From positions 7,240,501 to 7,304,500 of the forward strand of contig NZ_LT629703.1 of assembly GCF_900103365.1 (NCBI RefSeq): DNA of 64,000 bases, read 5' to 3'. Below the pieces are notes generated by a model. The model did no database searches. It saw only the letters and a program-made list of their open reading frames with translations, and was not told the origin of the DNA. Origin of the DNA: Afipia sp. GAS231 (GTDB taxonomy: Bacteria > Pseudomonadota > Alphaproteobacteria > Rhizobiales > Xanthobacteraceae). Below are positions 17,016 through 27,140 of this stretch, piece after piece; positions within the stretch are counted from its first letter, which is position 1; every line of letters begins with the position of its first letter. A program made the translations under genes and the position numbers.

Positions 17016-17822
17016 CTAGCTGGTCAGCTCGCGGGCGGCGGCGAGGACCTCGTCGGCATGGCCATCGACGCGGACATTGCGCCAGATTTTGGCGATCCGG
17101 CCGTCGGCGCCGATCAGAACCGTGGTCCGAATGATCCCCATGAAGCTCCTGCCATACATGGATTTCTCGCCCCAGGCGCCATAGGCCTCCAGCATCTCAT
17201 GGCGCTCATCCGAGATCAGAGGAACGGCAAGCTCATGCTTGTCTCGGAAGGATTCCTGGGCCTTCACCGTGTCGGCCGAGACGCCGAGCACGGCGGTTCC
17301 CGATTCGGCGAAGTCGCCCTGGAGGCGGGTAAAGTCGATCGCCTCCCGGGTACAGCCGGGGGTGTCGGCGCGGGGGTAGAAAAACAGCACGAGCTTCTGC
17401 CCGGCATAGTCGGCCAGCGAGATGCTGTCGCCGCCGTCGCGGGGCAGCCGGAAGCCCGGAGCCTTGCCGCCTTCGGTCCCGGTCGCCGTCAGTTCCGGCT
17501 TTGGGGCGGCGGGCTTTTGAGCGGCAACCTTTTGAGTGGCAACCTTTTGAGTGGCAACCTTTTGAGTGGATGGAGTGGACTTTAACGGTTTCGAGGCGGG
17601 CTTATGCGATTCTTTGGCTACGGCCGGTTTGACTTTGGCTGCGGCCGTTTTGGCCGACTTGGCGGATTTCTTGGCGACCGCCTTGCCGGCTTTGGCCTTT
17701 GTTTTGGCCGGGGCTTTGGCGGGTACCTTGGCGGTGGTGCGGACAGGCTTCGCCGCGGCGGGCTTTCCAGCGGATGTCTTGCTCGACGTCGTGGAGGATT
17801 TCTTGCGCGTTTTCTTGGACAT
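17016..17822 (-). CDS. bcp: Bacterioferritin-comigratory-type peroxiredoxin with Lys/Ala-rich N-terminal tail
   Basis: 268 residues, about 110 more than an ordinary Bcp. Residues 1-110 are Lys/Ala/Pro-rich and resemble histone H1 tails (KAPAKTKAKAGKAVAKKSAK), including three perfect TQKVA units. Residues 115-268 form a thiol peroxidase domain with PxxxTPGC (peroxidatic Cys157 in DTPGCTREA). The nearby resolving cysteine found in E. coli Bcp is absent (CTREAIDF), so it looks like a one-Cys variant. A GGAAGG ribosome site precedes ATG 17822. It reduces hydroperoxides; the basic tail could bind DNA or RNA, which is inference. Confidence 0.9.
   Translation of the reverse strand: MSKKTRKKSSTTSSKTSAGKPAAAKPVRTTAKVPAKAPAKTKAKAGKAVAKKSAKSAKTAAAKVKPAVAKESHKPASKPLKSTPSTQKVATQKVATQKVAAQKPAAPKPELTATGTEGGKAPGFRLPRDGGDSISLADYAGQKLVLFFYPRADTPGCTREAIDFTRLQGDFAESGTAVLGVSADTVKAQESFRDKHELAVPLISDERHEMLEAYGAWGEKSMYGRSFMGIIRTTVLIGADGRIAKIWRNVRVDGHADEVLAAARELTS
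17523..17567. repeat. 15-bp tandem repeat inside the peroxiredoxin gene
   Basis: Three perfect head-to-tail copies of GGCAACCTTTTGAGT encoding the TQKVA units of the basic tail. It is a likely site of copy-number variation. Confidence 0.9.
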
Positions 17823-17918
17823 ACGCCTTCCTTTCGTCGCTTTCCGCGGCTCAATCAATAGGGTATTGCGGGTCACGTCCCGAACCGTCGGATTCGCTCC
17901 GGCTGCTGGGCAAGTTTG

Positions 17919-20900
17919 ATGGCCTCGGAGTATGGTTACAAGGAATTCGACGAACCACCCGTCCGCCCCGTGAAGCGGCATCCCAAAGAGTCCTTGGGCC
18001 CGATCACGAGTAACAGTATTAATCGAGGATTGGCAGCGATGCCGGCACAGGAGCGCTCGATACCCATCGATGGGCGCGCCCTTGGCGGCGATCAACCTCA
18101 GCGCCTGCACCGAGAGGCAATGGCTAGGAATATTTCGCCCCAAGGATCTGCTGGAGGGTCGAATCCGCGTGCTGAGGCTCAAATCTCGCAATGGGATGAT
18201 GAGTCCGGCTGGGATCCGGAGAACGACGAGGCGGCGGGGCACCGCGCGCGGCGATTGCTGTCCCGTTCCGATTCCGGCTTTCACCGGATCGGCGATAATT
18301 TCACAGCCATCAATCGGTGGGTTACGGGCGGGCGCTGGGTCAAGCGCATCGCGATCGTCGTTGCGGTGCTGGCGGTCATCTTCGCCAGCTGTTTCGGCGG
18401 GCTGTGGTGGCGGCTCGGTGCCGGGCCCATCAATCTCGACATGGCGACGCCGTGGCTTGCGGCCGCGATCGAGGACAATATCGGCAACGGCAATACGGTC
18501 GAGGTCGGCGGCACCCAGATCGAGCGCGCCGGCCGGATCCGGATCGCGGTGCGAATCCGCGACATCGTGGTGCGCGATCGTGACCACGCCATCGTCGCCA
18601 CGGCGCCGAAGGCCGAGGTGAGACTGTCCGGCACCGCGCTCCTGATGGGCCGGCTCCGCGCCGAGAGCCTCAATTTGGTCGATGCCGAACTCGCGGTACG
18701 CATTACCCCGGACGGCCAGGTCTCGGTGTCGGCCGGTGACACCGCCAAGCCACTCGCTACCGGCGTTACCTCGAAGCGCGACGCCGGCATTGCCCCCACA
18801 TTCCCCCGCCAGGGCGCGCCATCCGCCGGCGCAACGACCCCCGAGAATACGCCGAACGGATTGCTGGCCGGGCTCGACTGGCTCGACAGCCTGAGCCTGA
18901 CTGGTCTCGACGGACAGAACCTCAACGAGATCGGTTTGAAGAACGGCAATCTGGTGGTCGACGACCAGCAGCGCGGCAACAAATGGACGTTCGAGAACAT
19001 CAGCCTCAGCATGCGCCGTCCGAGCGGCGGCGGGGTGGCGCTGAGCTTGGGCGAAGAGGGCGCCCGCCCGTGGTCGCTTCGGGTCCTGGTCGGTCCGCAG
19101 CAGAACGGCGTTCGATCGGTCGATCTTCGCGCCGACAAGGTGCCGACCGCCAATATTCTGCTGGCGATGCGGGTCAAGGATCTCACCTACAGCGCCGACC
19201 TGCCGCTATCGGGCGAACTGAAGGGCGAACTCGGCCGCGACGGACTGCCGACCTATTTCCGCGGCAAGGTCCTCGCCGGCGCCGGCCACATCATCGACAG
19301 CGATACGCCGGATTATCCGATGGCGATCGATTCGGCCGAGATGAACGTCGAATGGGATTCCGGCCGGCGCGTGCTGGTCGCTCCCTTCAAGATCGTTTCC
19401 GGCGCCAACCGGGTCACGTTGCTGGCCCATCTCGAACCGCCGAACGGCAATATCACGGACTGGCAGGCGGGCCTGAGCGGCGGCACCATCGTGCTGGCCG
19501 GCAACGACAACGACCAGCCGCTGATTTTCAACCGCATCGCGATCGGCATGCGGTTCGATACCGACAAGAAGCGCGTGCTGCTGACCCAGGCCGATATCAG
19601 CAATGGCGAGATCGGCATCGCCGGCACGGGCAGCATCGACTATGCGGGCGAAGCGCGCCTTCAGCTCGGCTTTGCGGGAACGCCGATGTCGGCCTCGGCC
19701 CTGAAACGGATCTGGCCGATCCTGATCGTGCCGGAAGTGCGCGAATGGGTGATCGAGCGGATCGAGCGCGGCACGCTCCAGCGCATCGAAGTCGGCGTCA
19801 ATTCGCCGGTGCGCAACCTGTCGCGCAAGGGGCCGCCGATTCCGGATGACGGGCTGTCCGTCAACATCGTCGCGTCAGGCGTCACCGTGCATCCGGTGGA
19901 CAACATGCCATCGGTTCGCGATGCCGATTTGAAGGCGCGGGTTACCGGGCGAACCGCGACGGTGACTATCGGGCAAGGCGTCGCCGACACGCCGGGCGGG
20001 CGCAAGATCAATATTTCGGATTTCAGCTTCGAGGTGCCGGATATGGCGCCGAAGCCAGTGTCCTCGCGGGTCAAGTTCAGGGTCGATTGTCCGGTGCCGG
20101 CCGCCGCCGAGATTCTCGCCTCTGATCGCATCAGCGACGTTTCCGGCACCCTGATCGATCCGAACAACAGCAAGGGGACGGTGACCGCCACGTTCTCGCT
20201 GGCGCTGCCGGTCGTTGGCGCGCTGACCAAGGCCGACACCGTTTACAGCGTAACCGCCGACCTCGGCGGATTTGCCGCCGACAAACTGGTGATGAACCAG
20301 AAGCTGGAAGCCACCACGCTGAAGGTGGTGGCCAACAACGCCGGCTATCAGGTCAAGGGTGACGTCAAGATCAACGGTCAGCCGGCCTCGCTGGATTATC
20401 GCAAGCCTGCCGAAGGCGACGCCGACATCAAGCTGCAGGCGACGCTCGATGACGCCAGTCGCGCACGCCTCGGGCTCGACCTTGGACCCGCTGTCTCCGG
20501 CGCCATCCCGATCAAGCTGATCGGCAAGATCGGCGATCGCGACAGCAAGGTCGGCATCGAGGCCGATCTGACGTCGTTGAAGCTCGACAACATCCTGCCC
20601 GGCTGGGTCAAGGTACCGGGCAAATCCGGCAGGGCGACCTTCACGGTGGTCAAGAAGGAGCAGTCGACCCTGTTCCAGGACATCGTCGTCGATGGCGGCG
20701 GCGTCTCGATCAAGGGATCGCTGGAAGTCGATGCGAACGGCGACCTGTTGAATGCGAACTTCCCGACCTACGCGCCGTCGGAAGGTGACAAGGCCACGCT
20801 AAGGGCGGAACGCGGCGCCGACGGCGTCGTCAAGGTCACGATGCGCGGCGACGTGTTCGATGGCCGCGGCTTCCTCAAATCGGCGATTTCCGGCAAGGAG

Positions 20901-21725
20901 GCCGACGCCAAGAGCAAGATCAAGAACATCGATTTCGATGTCGATCTCAAGCTCGGCGCGGTCGCGGGTTTCAACGGCGAGGCCCTGCGCAGCGTCGATG
21001 CCAAATTCTCGCGGCGCAGCGGATACATCAAGGCGTTTGCGATCACCGGCAAGGTCGGGCGCGATACGCCGCTGACGGCGGATTTGCGCTCCCGCGCGCA
21101 AGGGCAAGGGCAAGGCCGCGACGTGATCGTGCTGCAGACCGACGACGCCGGCGCGTTCTTCCGCTTCAACGACTTCTATTCCAAGATCGTCGGCGGCCAG
21201 CTCCAGTTGGCGCTGGAGCCGCCGACGCCGGAAAACAACCCCAAAGAGGGTGTGATCAACGTTCATAACTTCGCCATCAAGGGAGAGGCTTCGCTCGAGC
21301 GCGTGGCCGCAGGCGGCGCGCCCGGCAGCCAGGGCAGCGTGTCGTTTTCGGCGCTGCGCGCTGGATTCACCCGCCAGAGCGGCCAGCTCACCATCCGGGA
21401 CGGCGTCGTCAAAGGCCCGGCCATCGGCGCGACCATCGAAGGCAGCATCGACAGCGTCACCAACCAGGTCCGGATGAGCGGCACCTTCGTGCCGATGTAC
21501 GGGCTGAACAACATGTTCGGCCAGATTCCGGTGCTCGGACTTTTCCTCGGCAACGGCAACAACGAAGGCCTGATCGGCGTCACCTATGAAGTCGTGGGCA
21601 CGCCGGCCCAACCGGTGATGCGCGTCAATCCGATCTCGGCGATGGCGCCGGGCTTGCTGCGCAAGATTTTCGAGTTCAATACCGGCAAGCAGAACAACCA
21701 GATCGAATTCCCGCCGAATAATTGA
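17919..21725 (+). CDS. AsmA/YhdP-like protein (DUF3971 with AsmA-like C-terminus)
   Basis: About 1,268 residues. A polar N-terminal 140 residues is followed by one membrane helix (RIAIVVAVLAVIFASCFGGLWW) and a very long periplasmic region of repeated beta strands. The AsmA-like C-terminal part contains GRDVIVLQTDDAGAFFRFNDFYSKIVGGQL and VEGSID-like strands, ending TPAQPVMRVNPISAMAPGLLRKIFEF, which is typical of the YhdP/TamB bridge-like proteins thought to move phospholipid to the outer membrane. The start is uncertain: ATG 17919, or ATG 18039 preceded by CGAGGAT. It stands alone between the divergent bcp gene and a repeat element. Confidence 0.9.
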   Translation: MASEYGYKEFDEPPVRPVKRHPKESLGPITSNSINRGLAAMPAQERSIPIDGRALGGDQPQRLHREAMARNISPQGSAGGSNPRAEAQISQWDDESGWDPENDEAAGHRARRLLSRSDSGFHRIGDNFTAINRWVTGGRWVKRIAIVVAVLAVIFASCFGGLWWRLGAGPINLDMATPWLAAAIEDNIGNGNTVEVGGTQIERAGRIRIAVRIRDIVVRDRDHAIVATAPKAEVRLSGTALLMGRLRAESLNLVDAELAVRITPDGQVSVSAGDTAKPLATGVTSKRDAGIAPTFPRQGAPSAGATTPENTPNGLLAGLDWLDSLSLTGLDGQNLNEIGLKNGNLVVDDQQRGNKWTFENISLSMRRPSGGGVALSLGEEGARPWSLRVLVGPQQNGVRSVDLRADKVPTANILLAMRVKDLTYSADLPLSGELKGELGRDGLPTYFRGKVLAGAGHIIDSDTPDYPMAIDSAEMNVEWDSGRRVLVAPFKIVSGANRVTLLAHLEPPNGNITDWQAGLSGGTIVLAGNDNDQPLIFNRIAIGMRFDTDKKRVLLTQADISNGEIGIAGTGSIDYAGEARLQLGFAGTPMSASALKRIWPILIVPEVREWVIERIERGTLQRIEVGVNSPVRNLSRKGPPIPDDGLSVNIVASGVTVHPVDNMPSVRDADLKARVTGRTATVTIGQGVADTPGGRKINISDFSFEVPDMAPKPVSSRVKFRVDCPVPAAAEILASDRISDVSGTLIDPNNSKGTVTATFSLALPVVGALTKADTVYSVTADLGGFAADKLVMNQKLEATTLKVVANNAGYQVKGDVKINGQPASLDYRKPAEGDADIKLQATLDDASRARLGLDLGPAVSGAIPIKLIGKIGDRDSKVGIEADLTSLKLDNILPGWVKVPGKSGRATFTVVKKEQSTLFQDIVVDGGGVSIKGSLEVDANGDLLNANFPTYAPSEGDKATLRAERGADGVVKVTMRGDVFDGRGFLKSAISGKEADAKSKIKNIDFDVDLKLGAVAGFNGEALRSVDAKFSRRSGYIKAFAITGKVGRDTPLTADLRSRAQGQGQGRDVIVLQTDDAGAFFRFNDFYSKIVGGQLQLALEPPTPENNPKEGVINVHNFAIKGEASLERVAAGGAPGSQGSVSFSALRAGFTRQSGQLTIRDGVVKGPAIGATIEGSIDSVTNQVRMSGTFVPMYGLNNMFGQIPVLGLFLGNGNNEGLIGVTYEVVGTPAQPVMRVNPISAMAPGLLRKIFEFNTGKQNNQIEFPPNN

Positions 21726-21749
21726 AGCAGTCGCAGTCCAGCTCATCAA

Positions 21750-21857
21750 CGTCATTGCGAGCGAAGCAATCCATCTTTGCCGCATCAAGGAAGAATGGAT
21801 TGCTTCGTCGCTTCGCTCCCTTGCACAAACGCTTCGCGTTTGTTGCAGGCAATGACG
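21750..21857. repeat. Palindromic intergenic repeat (CGTCATTGCGAGCGAAGCAATCCAT family)
   Basis: The ends CGTCATTGC and GCAATGACG are inverted, and inner arms GCGAAGCAATCCAT and ATGGATTGCTTCG pair as well, so the RNA would fold into one long hairpin. I associate this family with Bradyrhizobium intergenic regions. Confidence 0.8.
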
Positions 21858-21909
21858 GCGGAGACACCCGCGCATTAGCCGGCGTGACGCGGGCAGCCGC
21901 TCGAAAGAC

Positions 21910-22350
21910 ATGCAAATGAATAAGCTCGGAATGACGTTGCTGTGCTCGCTGGTGCTGATCGTTTCAGCCGGAGCATCCGAGTTAGCGATCGAACCCGGGC
22001 AATGGAAAGTCACGTCAACGACAGTGATGAACGGCGCGACCTCGCCGCCGGGGGTGAAGGCGCGTTGCCTCACGCCCGAACAGGCCGGCGACGTCGCCAA
22101 AACCTTTGGCCCCGTGAGCGGCACCGTCAATTCGACGTGTGAACCCGCGGAATCCGAAGTGGCCGGCAGAACTCTGAAGTGGCATCTGCAATGCAGGGGA
22201 CAGTTGGATCTTGACGTCCTGGGCAGCTTCAACTTCGATAGTCCGTCCCACTACACCGCCACGGTCATCAGCAAGGGTCGGATGGCCGGGCAGTTGATCA
22301 GCGATGTGAAGACAGAGATCGAAGGCGAGCGTGTCGGCGAATGCCAGTGA
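21910..22350 (+). CDS. DUF3617-family secreted protein
   Basis: A 146-residue protein with a signal peptide (LGMTLLCSLVLIVSAGASE) and the DUF3617 pattern LAIEPGQWKVTSTTVMNG ... RCLTPEQ, with cysteines at CLT, STCEP, LQC and GECQ that probably form two disulphides. Function unknown; members are small periplasmic proteins. It stands alone between two palindromic repeats. Confidence 0.85.
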   Translation: MQMNKLGMTLLCSLVLIVSAGASELAIEPGQWKVTSTTVMNGATSPPGVKARCLTPEQAGDVAKTFGPVSGTVNSTCEPAESEVAGRTLKWHLQCRGQLDLDVLGSFNFDSPSHYTATVISKGRMAGQLISDVKTEIEGERVGECQ

Positions 22351-22369
22351 CACTGACCGCGCTCAGTTC

Positions 22370-22494
22370 GTCATGCCCGGGCTTGTCCCGGGCATCCACG
22401 TTATTTTTGGCCAGCAGCCACTAAGACGTGGTGGCCGGGCATAGGCGAGCGGTAGCGACGCCGTCCTTCGGACGGCTGTGCCCGGCCATGACGA
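22370..22494. repeat. Palindromic intergenic repeat (GTCATGCCCGGG family)
   Basis: GTCATGCCCGGGCTTGTCC at the left pairs with GGCCATGAC at the right, and inner CCACGT/ACGTGG arms and a CCGTCCTTCGGACGG hairpin are visible. It sits between convergently transcribed genes, where it could also act as a terminator. Confidence 0.75.
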
Positions 22495-22521
22495 ATAGTA
22501 CGAATTAGCCCAGCCAGGATC

Positions 22522-24216
22522 TCAGGCCGCGCGCACGCCGGCCAGAAACACATTGACTTCGCCGGAGAGTTGTTCGGCCTGCTTGGAGAGGTCGGACGCC
22601 GCCGTCAGCAACAGGCCGGCCGCGCCGCCGGTTTCATTCGCGGCGGCGCTGACGCCCCCGATATTGCTGGTGACTTCCTTGGTCGCCTCCGCCGTCTGCG
22701 TGACGTTGCGCGCGATCTCGGCGGTCGCAGCACCCTGTTCCTCGATCGCGGAGCCGATCGATGTCGCGATGGTGGAGACTTCCTCGATGGTGGCGGTGAT
22801 GCCCTGAATGGCCTCCACGGCCTCCTTGGTCGCGGCCTGAATCTGCGCGATGCGGGTGCCGATCTCTTTGGTCGCTTCGGCGGTCTGGCTGGCGAGGCTC
22901 TTGACCTCGACCGCGACCACGGCAAAGCCGCGGCCGGCTTCGCCGGCGCGCGCGGCCTCGATGGTCGCATTGAGCGCCAAAAGGTTGGTCTGGCTGGCGA
23001 TGCTCGAAATCAGTTCGGCGACGTGCTCGATCTGCTCGGCGCCTTCGGCCAGCGCCCGCACGGTGACGTCGGTGCGGCGGGCCGTCTCGACGGCCCGGCC
23101 GGTGATGGCGGCGGATTGCGCCATCTGACGGCTGATCTCGGTGATCGACGACGACAGCTCTTCGGCGGCGGCGGCCACCGTCTGAACGCGGGTGGAAGCC
23201 TCGCTGGCGGCCGAGCCGACCAGCGCGGCGCGCTGGTTGGTGCGCTCGGCCGTGCCGGTCATGGATTTGGCGGTGGTTTCCAGTTCGCTCGAGCCCGATG
23301 CCATCCGTCCGACCAGTTGGCCGACGGAAGCGTCAAACCGGTCGGCGAGCGCCATGATCGCCTGCCGCTTCTCGTTCTCGGACCTTTGTTTCGAGGCGAC
23401 CTGTTCCGCTTCCAGCGAACGCGCTGTCATTGCGGTCTGGCGCAGCACTTCCAGCGTTTCGGCCATGCGACCGATCTCGTCGCCGCGTCCGGTCTCCTCG
23501 ACGGGGTTGTCGAGATGACCCTCGGCAATGCGCTGCATCCGGGACTTCTGGCGGTCGAGTGCGCCGAGAATGTCACGGGCGATCAGCCACGACAGCAACC
23601 CCATCAGCACCAGCAGGCCGGCGCCGATCGCACCCAACCGCATCAGCAGCGCGCTGACGTCGGCATCGACGTCGTCGACATAGAGACCGTAGCTCATCAC
23701 CACGTTCCACGGCGCGAAGCTGCGGACATAGACCATCTTGCGAACCGCCTCGGTCTGTCCGGGGCGCGGATAGAGATACGACGTGGTACCGCCTTCGGGC
23801 GACTTCTGGGCGGCGGCGACCTGAGCATCGGCGATCACGACGCCGTTCGAATCTTTCGCACCGGTGATCTTGCCTTCGAGCTGCGGATTGGCGCCGTTGA
23901 GGAGTATCGAGGTGTCGGCGTTGTAGGTGACGGGATAGCCCTGGCCCTTGTTGAAGGACATCTTGCGGCCGCGTGCGCGGAACTGGGCCTGCGCCTCCGC
24001 CAGTGTCATCTTCCCGGCAGTAACTTCGTCCTGCAGCGATTGCGCCATGCCGAGCAGCAGATCGACCGCCGCGTGCATCTGCGTGACGCGGTCGTCGAGC
24101 ATCCGGCTGCGGCTGAGCGAGGCCGACACCGCGATCACCGTGCAGATGGTCACCGCAGCCAGCAGGACCATGCTGGCGAGTTTGGTGCGGATCTTCAATC
24201 GGCTGAGCGGGATCAT
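22522..24216 (-). CDS. Methyl-accepting chemotaxis protein (Cache sensor)
   Basis: 564 residues. A first membrane helix (about 12-32) is followed by a periplasmic single-Cache-type sensor ([35 protein letters not shown]), then a second membrane helix ([20 protein letters not shown]), HAMP (about 212-265) and a cytoplasmic signalling domain whose hairpin tip reads [30 protein letters not shown]. No C-terminal CheR/CheB tether pentapeptide is present. AGAGG precedes ATG 24216. It should sense a small extracellular ligand, often a carboxylate for this sensor class, and signal through CheA. Confidence 0.95.
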   Translation of the reverse strand: MIPLSRLKIRTKLASMVLLAAVTICTVIAVSASLSRSRMLDDRVTQMHAAVDLLLGMAQSLQDEVTAGKMTLAEAQAQFRARGRKMSFNKGQGYPVTYNADTSILLNGANPQLEGKITGAKDSNGVVIADAQVAAAQKSPEGGTTSYLYPRPGQTEAVRKMVYVRSFAPWNVVMSYGLYVDDVDADVSALLMRLGAIGAGLLVLMGLLSWLIARDILGALDRQKSRMQRIAEGHLDNPVEETGRGDEIGRMAETLEVLRQTAMTARSLEAEQVASKQRSENEKRQAIMALADRFDASVGQLVGRMASGSSELETTAKSMTGTAERTNQRAALVGSAASEASTRVQTVAAAAEELSSSITEISRQMAQSAAITGRAVETARRTDVTVRALAEGAEQIEHVAELISSIASQTNLLALNATIEAARAGEAGRGFAVVAVEVKSLASQTAEATKEIGTRIAQIQAATKEAVEAIQGITATIEEVSTIATSIGSAIEEQGAATAEIARNVTQTAEATKEVTSNIGGVSAAANETGGAAGLLLTAASDLSKQAEQLSGEVNVFLAGVRAA

Positions 24217-24350
24217 TTGCGACCTCTTCTGGAAAGTAACTGTTCAGCGGCGGATAACATGAATCAGATTAACAATCGTGAAAGTGGGCGAAAGCGTCCC
24301 TGGACACGTCAAGGATGCGTAGTTCTACCGAAGGATTTTCGCGGGATCGG

Positions 24351-25598
24351 CTAGCGCCGCAGCGCGGGAACAACCAGGAAGGGAATCAATCCCAGCACCA
24401 CGTTGACCAGCGCGAACGCGAACAGCGCGTTGTAGCTGTGGGTCCAGTCGTGGATCAGGCCGCCGCTCCACGAGCCCAGACCCGATCCGAGGCCGCTGCC
24501 GATCGAGATGGTGCCGTAGATGGTTCCTACCCGCTCGCCGCGAAAGATGTTGAGCGCGGTCGCCGTGATCAGCGGACCGCGCGAGCCGATCATGCTGCCG
24601 AAGCAGACCACGAAGCCGGTCAATAGCCAGTAGTTCGGGAAGTATTGCAGCAGCCAGAGCAGGCCGATCCCGAGGATCGAGACGCCGTAGCTGAACAGCA
24701 CCGACGGCCGGCGGCCGATCAGGCCATCGAGCGTGGAGATGCCGAGCATGCCGAACAGCAGTACGATGCCTGAAAAGCCCCAGGCGGTCGCGGCCTGCAA
24801 CGGCGGAAATCCGGCATCGATCAGGTAGGCGACGATCTGTGCCGTGATCGCGTACATCGCGACCGCCGTGAAGAAGAACGTCGCAAACAGCGCCCAAAAC
24901 GCGTGGTGGCGGATCGCGCTGACCAGCGTCCAGCCGGAGTCGACGAAATCTGGATCGGCTTTCTTGGCGATGTGCGGCGAGCCGCTGGCAAACAGCCGCC
25001 ATGGCATCAGGAGCAGCGGCACCAACAGGCACAACGTCACGACGCCGAACAGGTGATAGGCGTCGCGCCAGCCGATCCGGTCGATCAGTACCTGCGACGC
25101 CGGCAGCAGCACCAGGATGCCGGCGCCGGTCGCGGAATAGAGGATCGCCATCGCGGTCGGCAGCCGCGGGCCGAACCAGCGGCCGAGCAGGATCGAATTC
25201 GGGACGTTGCCGATAAAGGCAATGCCGAGGCCGACACAGAGGCCGACGCTGAGCTGGAACTGCCAGAGCGTTTGCGCGTGGGACGCAACCAGGAAGGATC
25301 CGCCGAGCAGCGCCAGGCCCAGCGCGTAGACGGTGCGGGGGCCGGAGCGATCGAACAGCCGGCCGACCAGCGGCGCCATCAGGCCGCCGGCCAGCCAGGT
25401 CAGCGAGTAGACCGAGACCACCTGGGCGCGGTCCCAGCCGAAATCTTCCGAGATCGGCTTGAGGAACACCGTAAAGCTCTCGCCGAGGCCGCGGCCGAGC
25501 ACGGACAGCGTAAAGCACAGCGCCAGCACGTTGAGCGCCACGCGCCCCGGCTTGAGCGGCTTCGCCGTCGTGTCTCCCCCTGGCGTCGCTTTATCCAT
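24351..25598 (-). CDS. MFS transporter, monocarboxylate/oxalate-formate type
   Basis: A 415-residue protein with 12 hydrophobic helices. The N-terminal helix pair reads FTLSVLGRGLGESFTVFLKPISEDFGWDRAQV, and the loop 2-3 motif GRLFDRSGPRTVYALG is the MFS signature. The EDFGW and GWRDAYHLFG segments are typical of the MCT/OFA subfamily of carboxylate carriers. It could import a small organic acid; the substrate is unproven. It is on the same strand as tyrS, 113 bases downstream of it. Confidence 0.9.
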   Translation of the reverse strand: MDKATPGGDTTAKPLKPGRVALNVLALCFTLSVLGRGLGESFTVFLKPISEDFGWDRAQVVSVYSLTWLAGGLMAPLVGRLFDRSGPRTVYALGLALLGGSFLVASHAQTLWQFQLSVGLCVGLGIAFIGNVPNSILLGRWFGPRLPTAMAILYSATGAGILVLLPASQVLIDRIGWRDAYHLFGVVTLCLLVPLLLMPWRLFASGSPHIAKKADPDFVDSGWTLVSAIRHHAFWALFATFFFTAVAMYAITAQIVAYLIDAGFPPLQAATAWGFSGIVLLFGMLGISTLDGLIGRRPSVLFSYGVSILGIGLLWLLQYFPNYWLLTGFVVCFGSMIGSRGPLITATALNIFRGERVGTIYGTISIGSGLGSGLGSWSGGLIHDWTHSYNALFAFALVNVVLGLIPFLVVPALRR

Positions 25599-25711
25599 CG
25601 CCTTACTTTTCCAAGCGCGATCGGACGCAAAACCGGAAGGCCACTTTTGCTGATCGCGCTTGTAGGGAGCGCATTTCCGCGTGCCCCGGCAAGGCTCAAA
25701 AACGAATACGC

Positions 25712-26965
25712 CTATGCAGGCTTGAGCAGGATGTGCTTCTTCCTGCCCATCGACAGCTTGATGACGCCTTCGGGCGTCAGGTGCGACGGCGCCAGCGTCA
25801 TCTTCTCGTCGGTAACGGCGGCGTCGTTGACGCGCAGGCCGCCGCCCTTGATCTGGCGGCGTGCCTCGCCGTTTGACGCGACCAGGCCGGCCTTGACGAA
25901 GGCCGCGAGCACGCCGATCCCGGTTTCGAGTTCGCCACGCGGAATATCCACGGTCGGCAGGTTCTCGGCGATCGCGCCTTGCTCGAACGTCTTCTGCGCG
26001 GTCTCCGCTGCCTCATTGGCGGCGTCGCGGCCGTGCAGCAACGCGGTCGCTTCGGTAGCCAGGATCTTCTTGGCTTCGTTGATCTCTCCGCCTTGCAACG
26101 CCGCGAGTTTGGCGATCTCGCTTATCGGCAGGATCGTGAACAGTTTTAGAAACTTCACGACGTCGGCGTCCTCGACGTTGCGCCAGTACTGCCAGAAATC
26201 ATAGGGCGAGAACTGGTCGGCGTTGAGCCAGACCGCGCCTTGCGCGGTCTTGCCCATCTTGGCGCCGGAGGCGGTGGTCAACAGCGGCGTCGTCAGCGCG
26301 AACAGTTGCGGCGTGCCCATGCGGCGGCCGAGATCGACGCCGTTGACGATGTTGCCCCATTGATCGGAGCCGCCCATCTGCAGGCGGCAGCCGGTGCGCC
26401 GCGACAGCTCGACGAAGTCGTAGGCCTGGCAGACCATGTAGTTGAATTCGATGAAGCTCATTTCCTGCTCGCGTTCGAGGCGCAGGCGTACCGAGTCCAT
26501 CGTCAGCATGCGGTTGACGGAGAAATGCCGGCCGATGTCGCGCAGCATCTCGATCCAGTTCAGCCTGGTCAGCCACTCGGCGTTATCGAGCATGATCGCG
26601 TCGCTGTGGCCGGACCCGTAGCGCAGCACCTTTGAAAACACGCCGCGGATCGAGGCCTTGTTGGCCTCGATTTCCGCCACGCTGCGGATCGCGCGCGATT
26701 CATCCTTGCCGGAGGGGTCGCCGACCATGGTGGTGCCGCCGCCCATCAGCGTGATCGGCTTGTTGCCGCTCTCCTGCAGCCAGTGCAGCATCATCATGGT
26801 GAGGTAGTTGCCGATGTGCAGCGACGGCGCGGTGCAGTCATAGCCGACATAGGCTGTCGCCTCGCCCTTGGCGGCCAGCGCGTCGAGGCCGTCGAAGTCG
26901 GAACATTGATGGATGAACCCGCGTTCGCTCAGGATGTTAAGGAAATCCGATTTAAATGCGGTCAT
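25712..26965 (-). CDS. tyrS: Tyrosyl-tRNA synthetase
   Basis: A 417-residue class I synthetase that charges tRNA-Tyr. It has [15 protein letters not shown] with the HIGH-type motif HIGN (50-53), the tyrosine-binding segment YMVCQAYDF...[10 protein letters not shown], and KMGKT (236-240) as the KMSKS motif. A C-terminal S4 RNA-binding domain ([15 protein letters not shown]) ends the protein. It is divergent from anmK, a common arrangement in alphaproteobacteria. Confidence 0.97.
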   Translation of the reverse strand: MTAFKSDFLNILSERGFIHQCSDFDGLDALAAKGEATAYVGYDCTAPSLHIGNYLTMMMLHWLQESGNKPITLMGGGTTMVGDPSGKDESRAIRSVAEIEANKASIRGVFSKVLRYGSGHSDAIMLDNAEWLTRLNWIEMLRDIGRHFSVNRMLTMDSVRLRLEREQEMSFIEFNYMVCQAYDFVELSRRTGCRLQMGGSDQWGNIVNGVDLGRRMGTPQLFALTTPLLTTASGAKMGKTAQGAVWLNADQFSPYDFWQYWRNVEDADVVKFLKLFTILPISEIAKLAALQGGEINEAKKILATEATALLHGRDAANEAAETAQKTFEQGAIAENLPTVDIPRGELETGIGVLAAFVKAGLVASNGEARRQIKGGGLRVNDAAVTDEKMTLAPSHLTPEGVIKLSMGRKKHILLKPA

Positions 26966-27140
26966 TGGTCTGCAGCTCTGATCATTCTATTTTCACGGTA
27001 ATTGTAGCAATCCGGGGAACCATAGCGGAACAGGCTGCCGCAATCGCGCCGATGTGGCATTATAAGATGTGTGTGTTTGGCACAAGCTGGTCGTCGTCGG
27101 CGGGACGGATCGAGCAGGGCGTTGCGAAGGCACGACGACA

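Noticed and set aside
17523-17567. CRISPR-like short repeats
   Set aside because: The 15-base units are directly adjacent with no spacers and encode in-frame TQKVA units.
17823-18587. Upstream extension of the bcp frame
   Set aside because: It runs antisense to the AsmA-like gene; GGAAGG before ATG 17822 and the MSKKTRKK start are convincing.
22570-24354. 594-codon plus-strand frame opposite the chemotaxis receptor
   Set aside because: Low-complexity Gly/Arg/Asp composition mirroring the receptor's Ala/Thr/Ser codons; no domain and no ribosome site.
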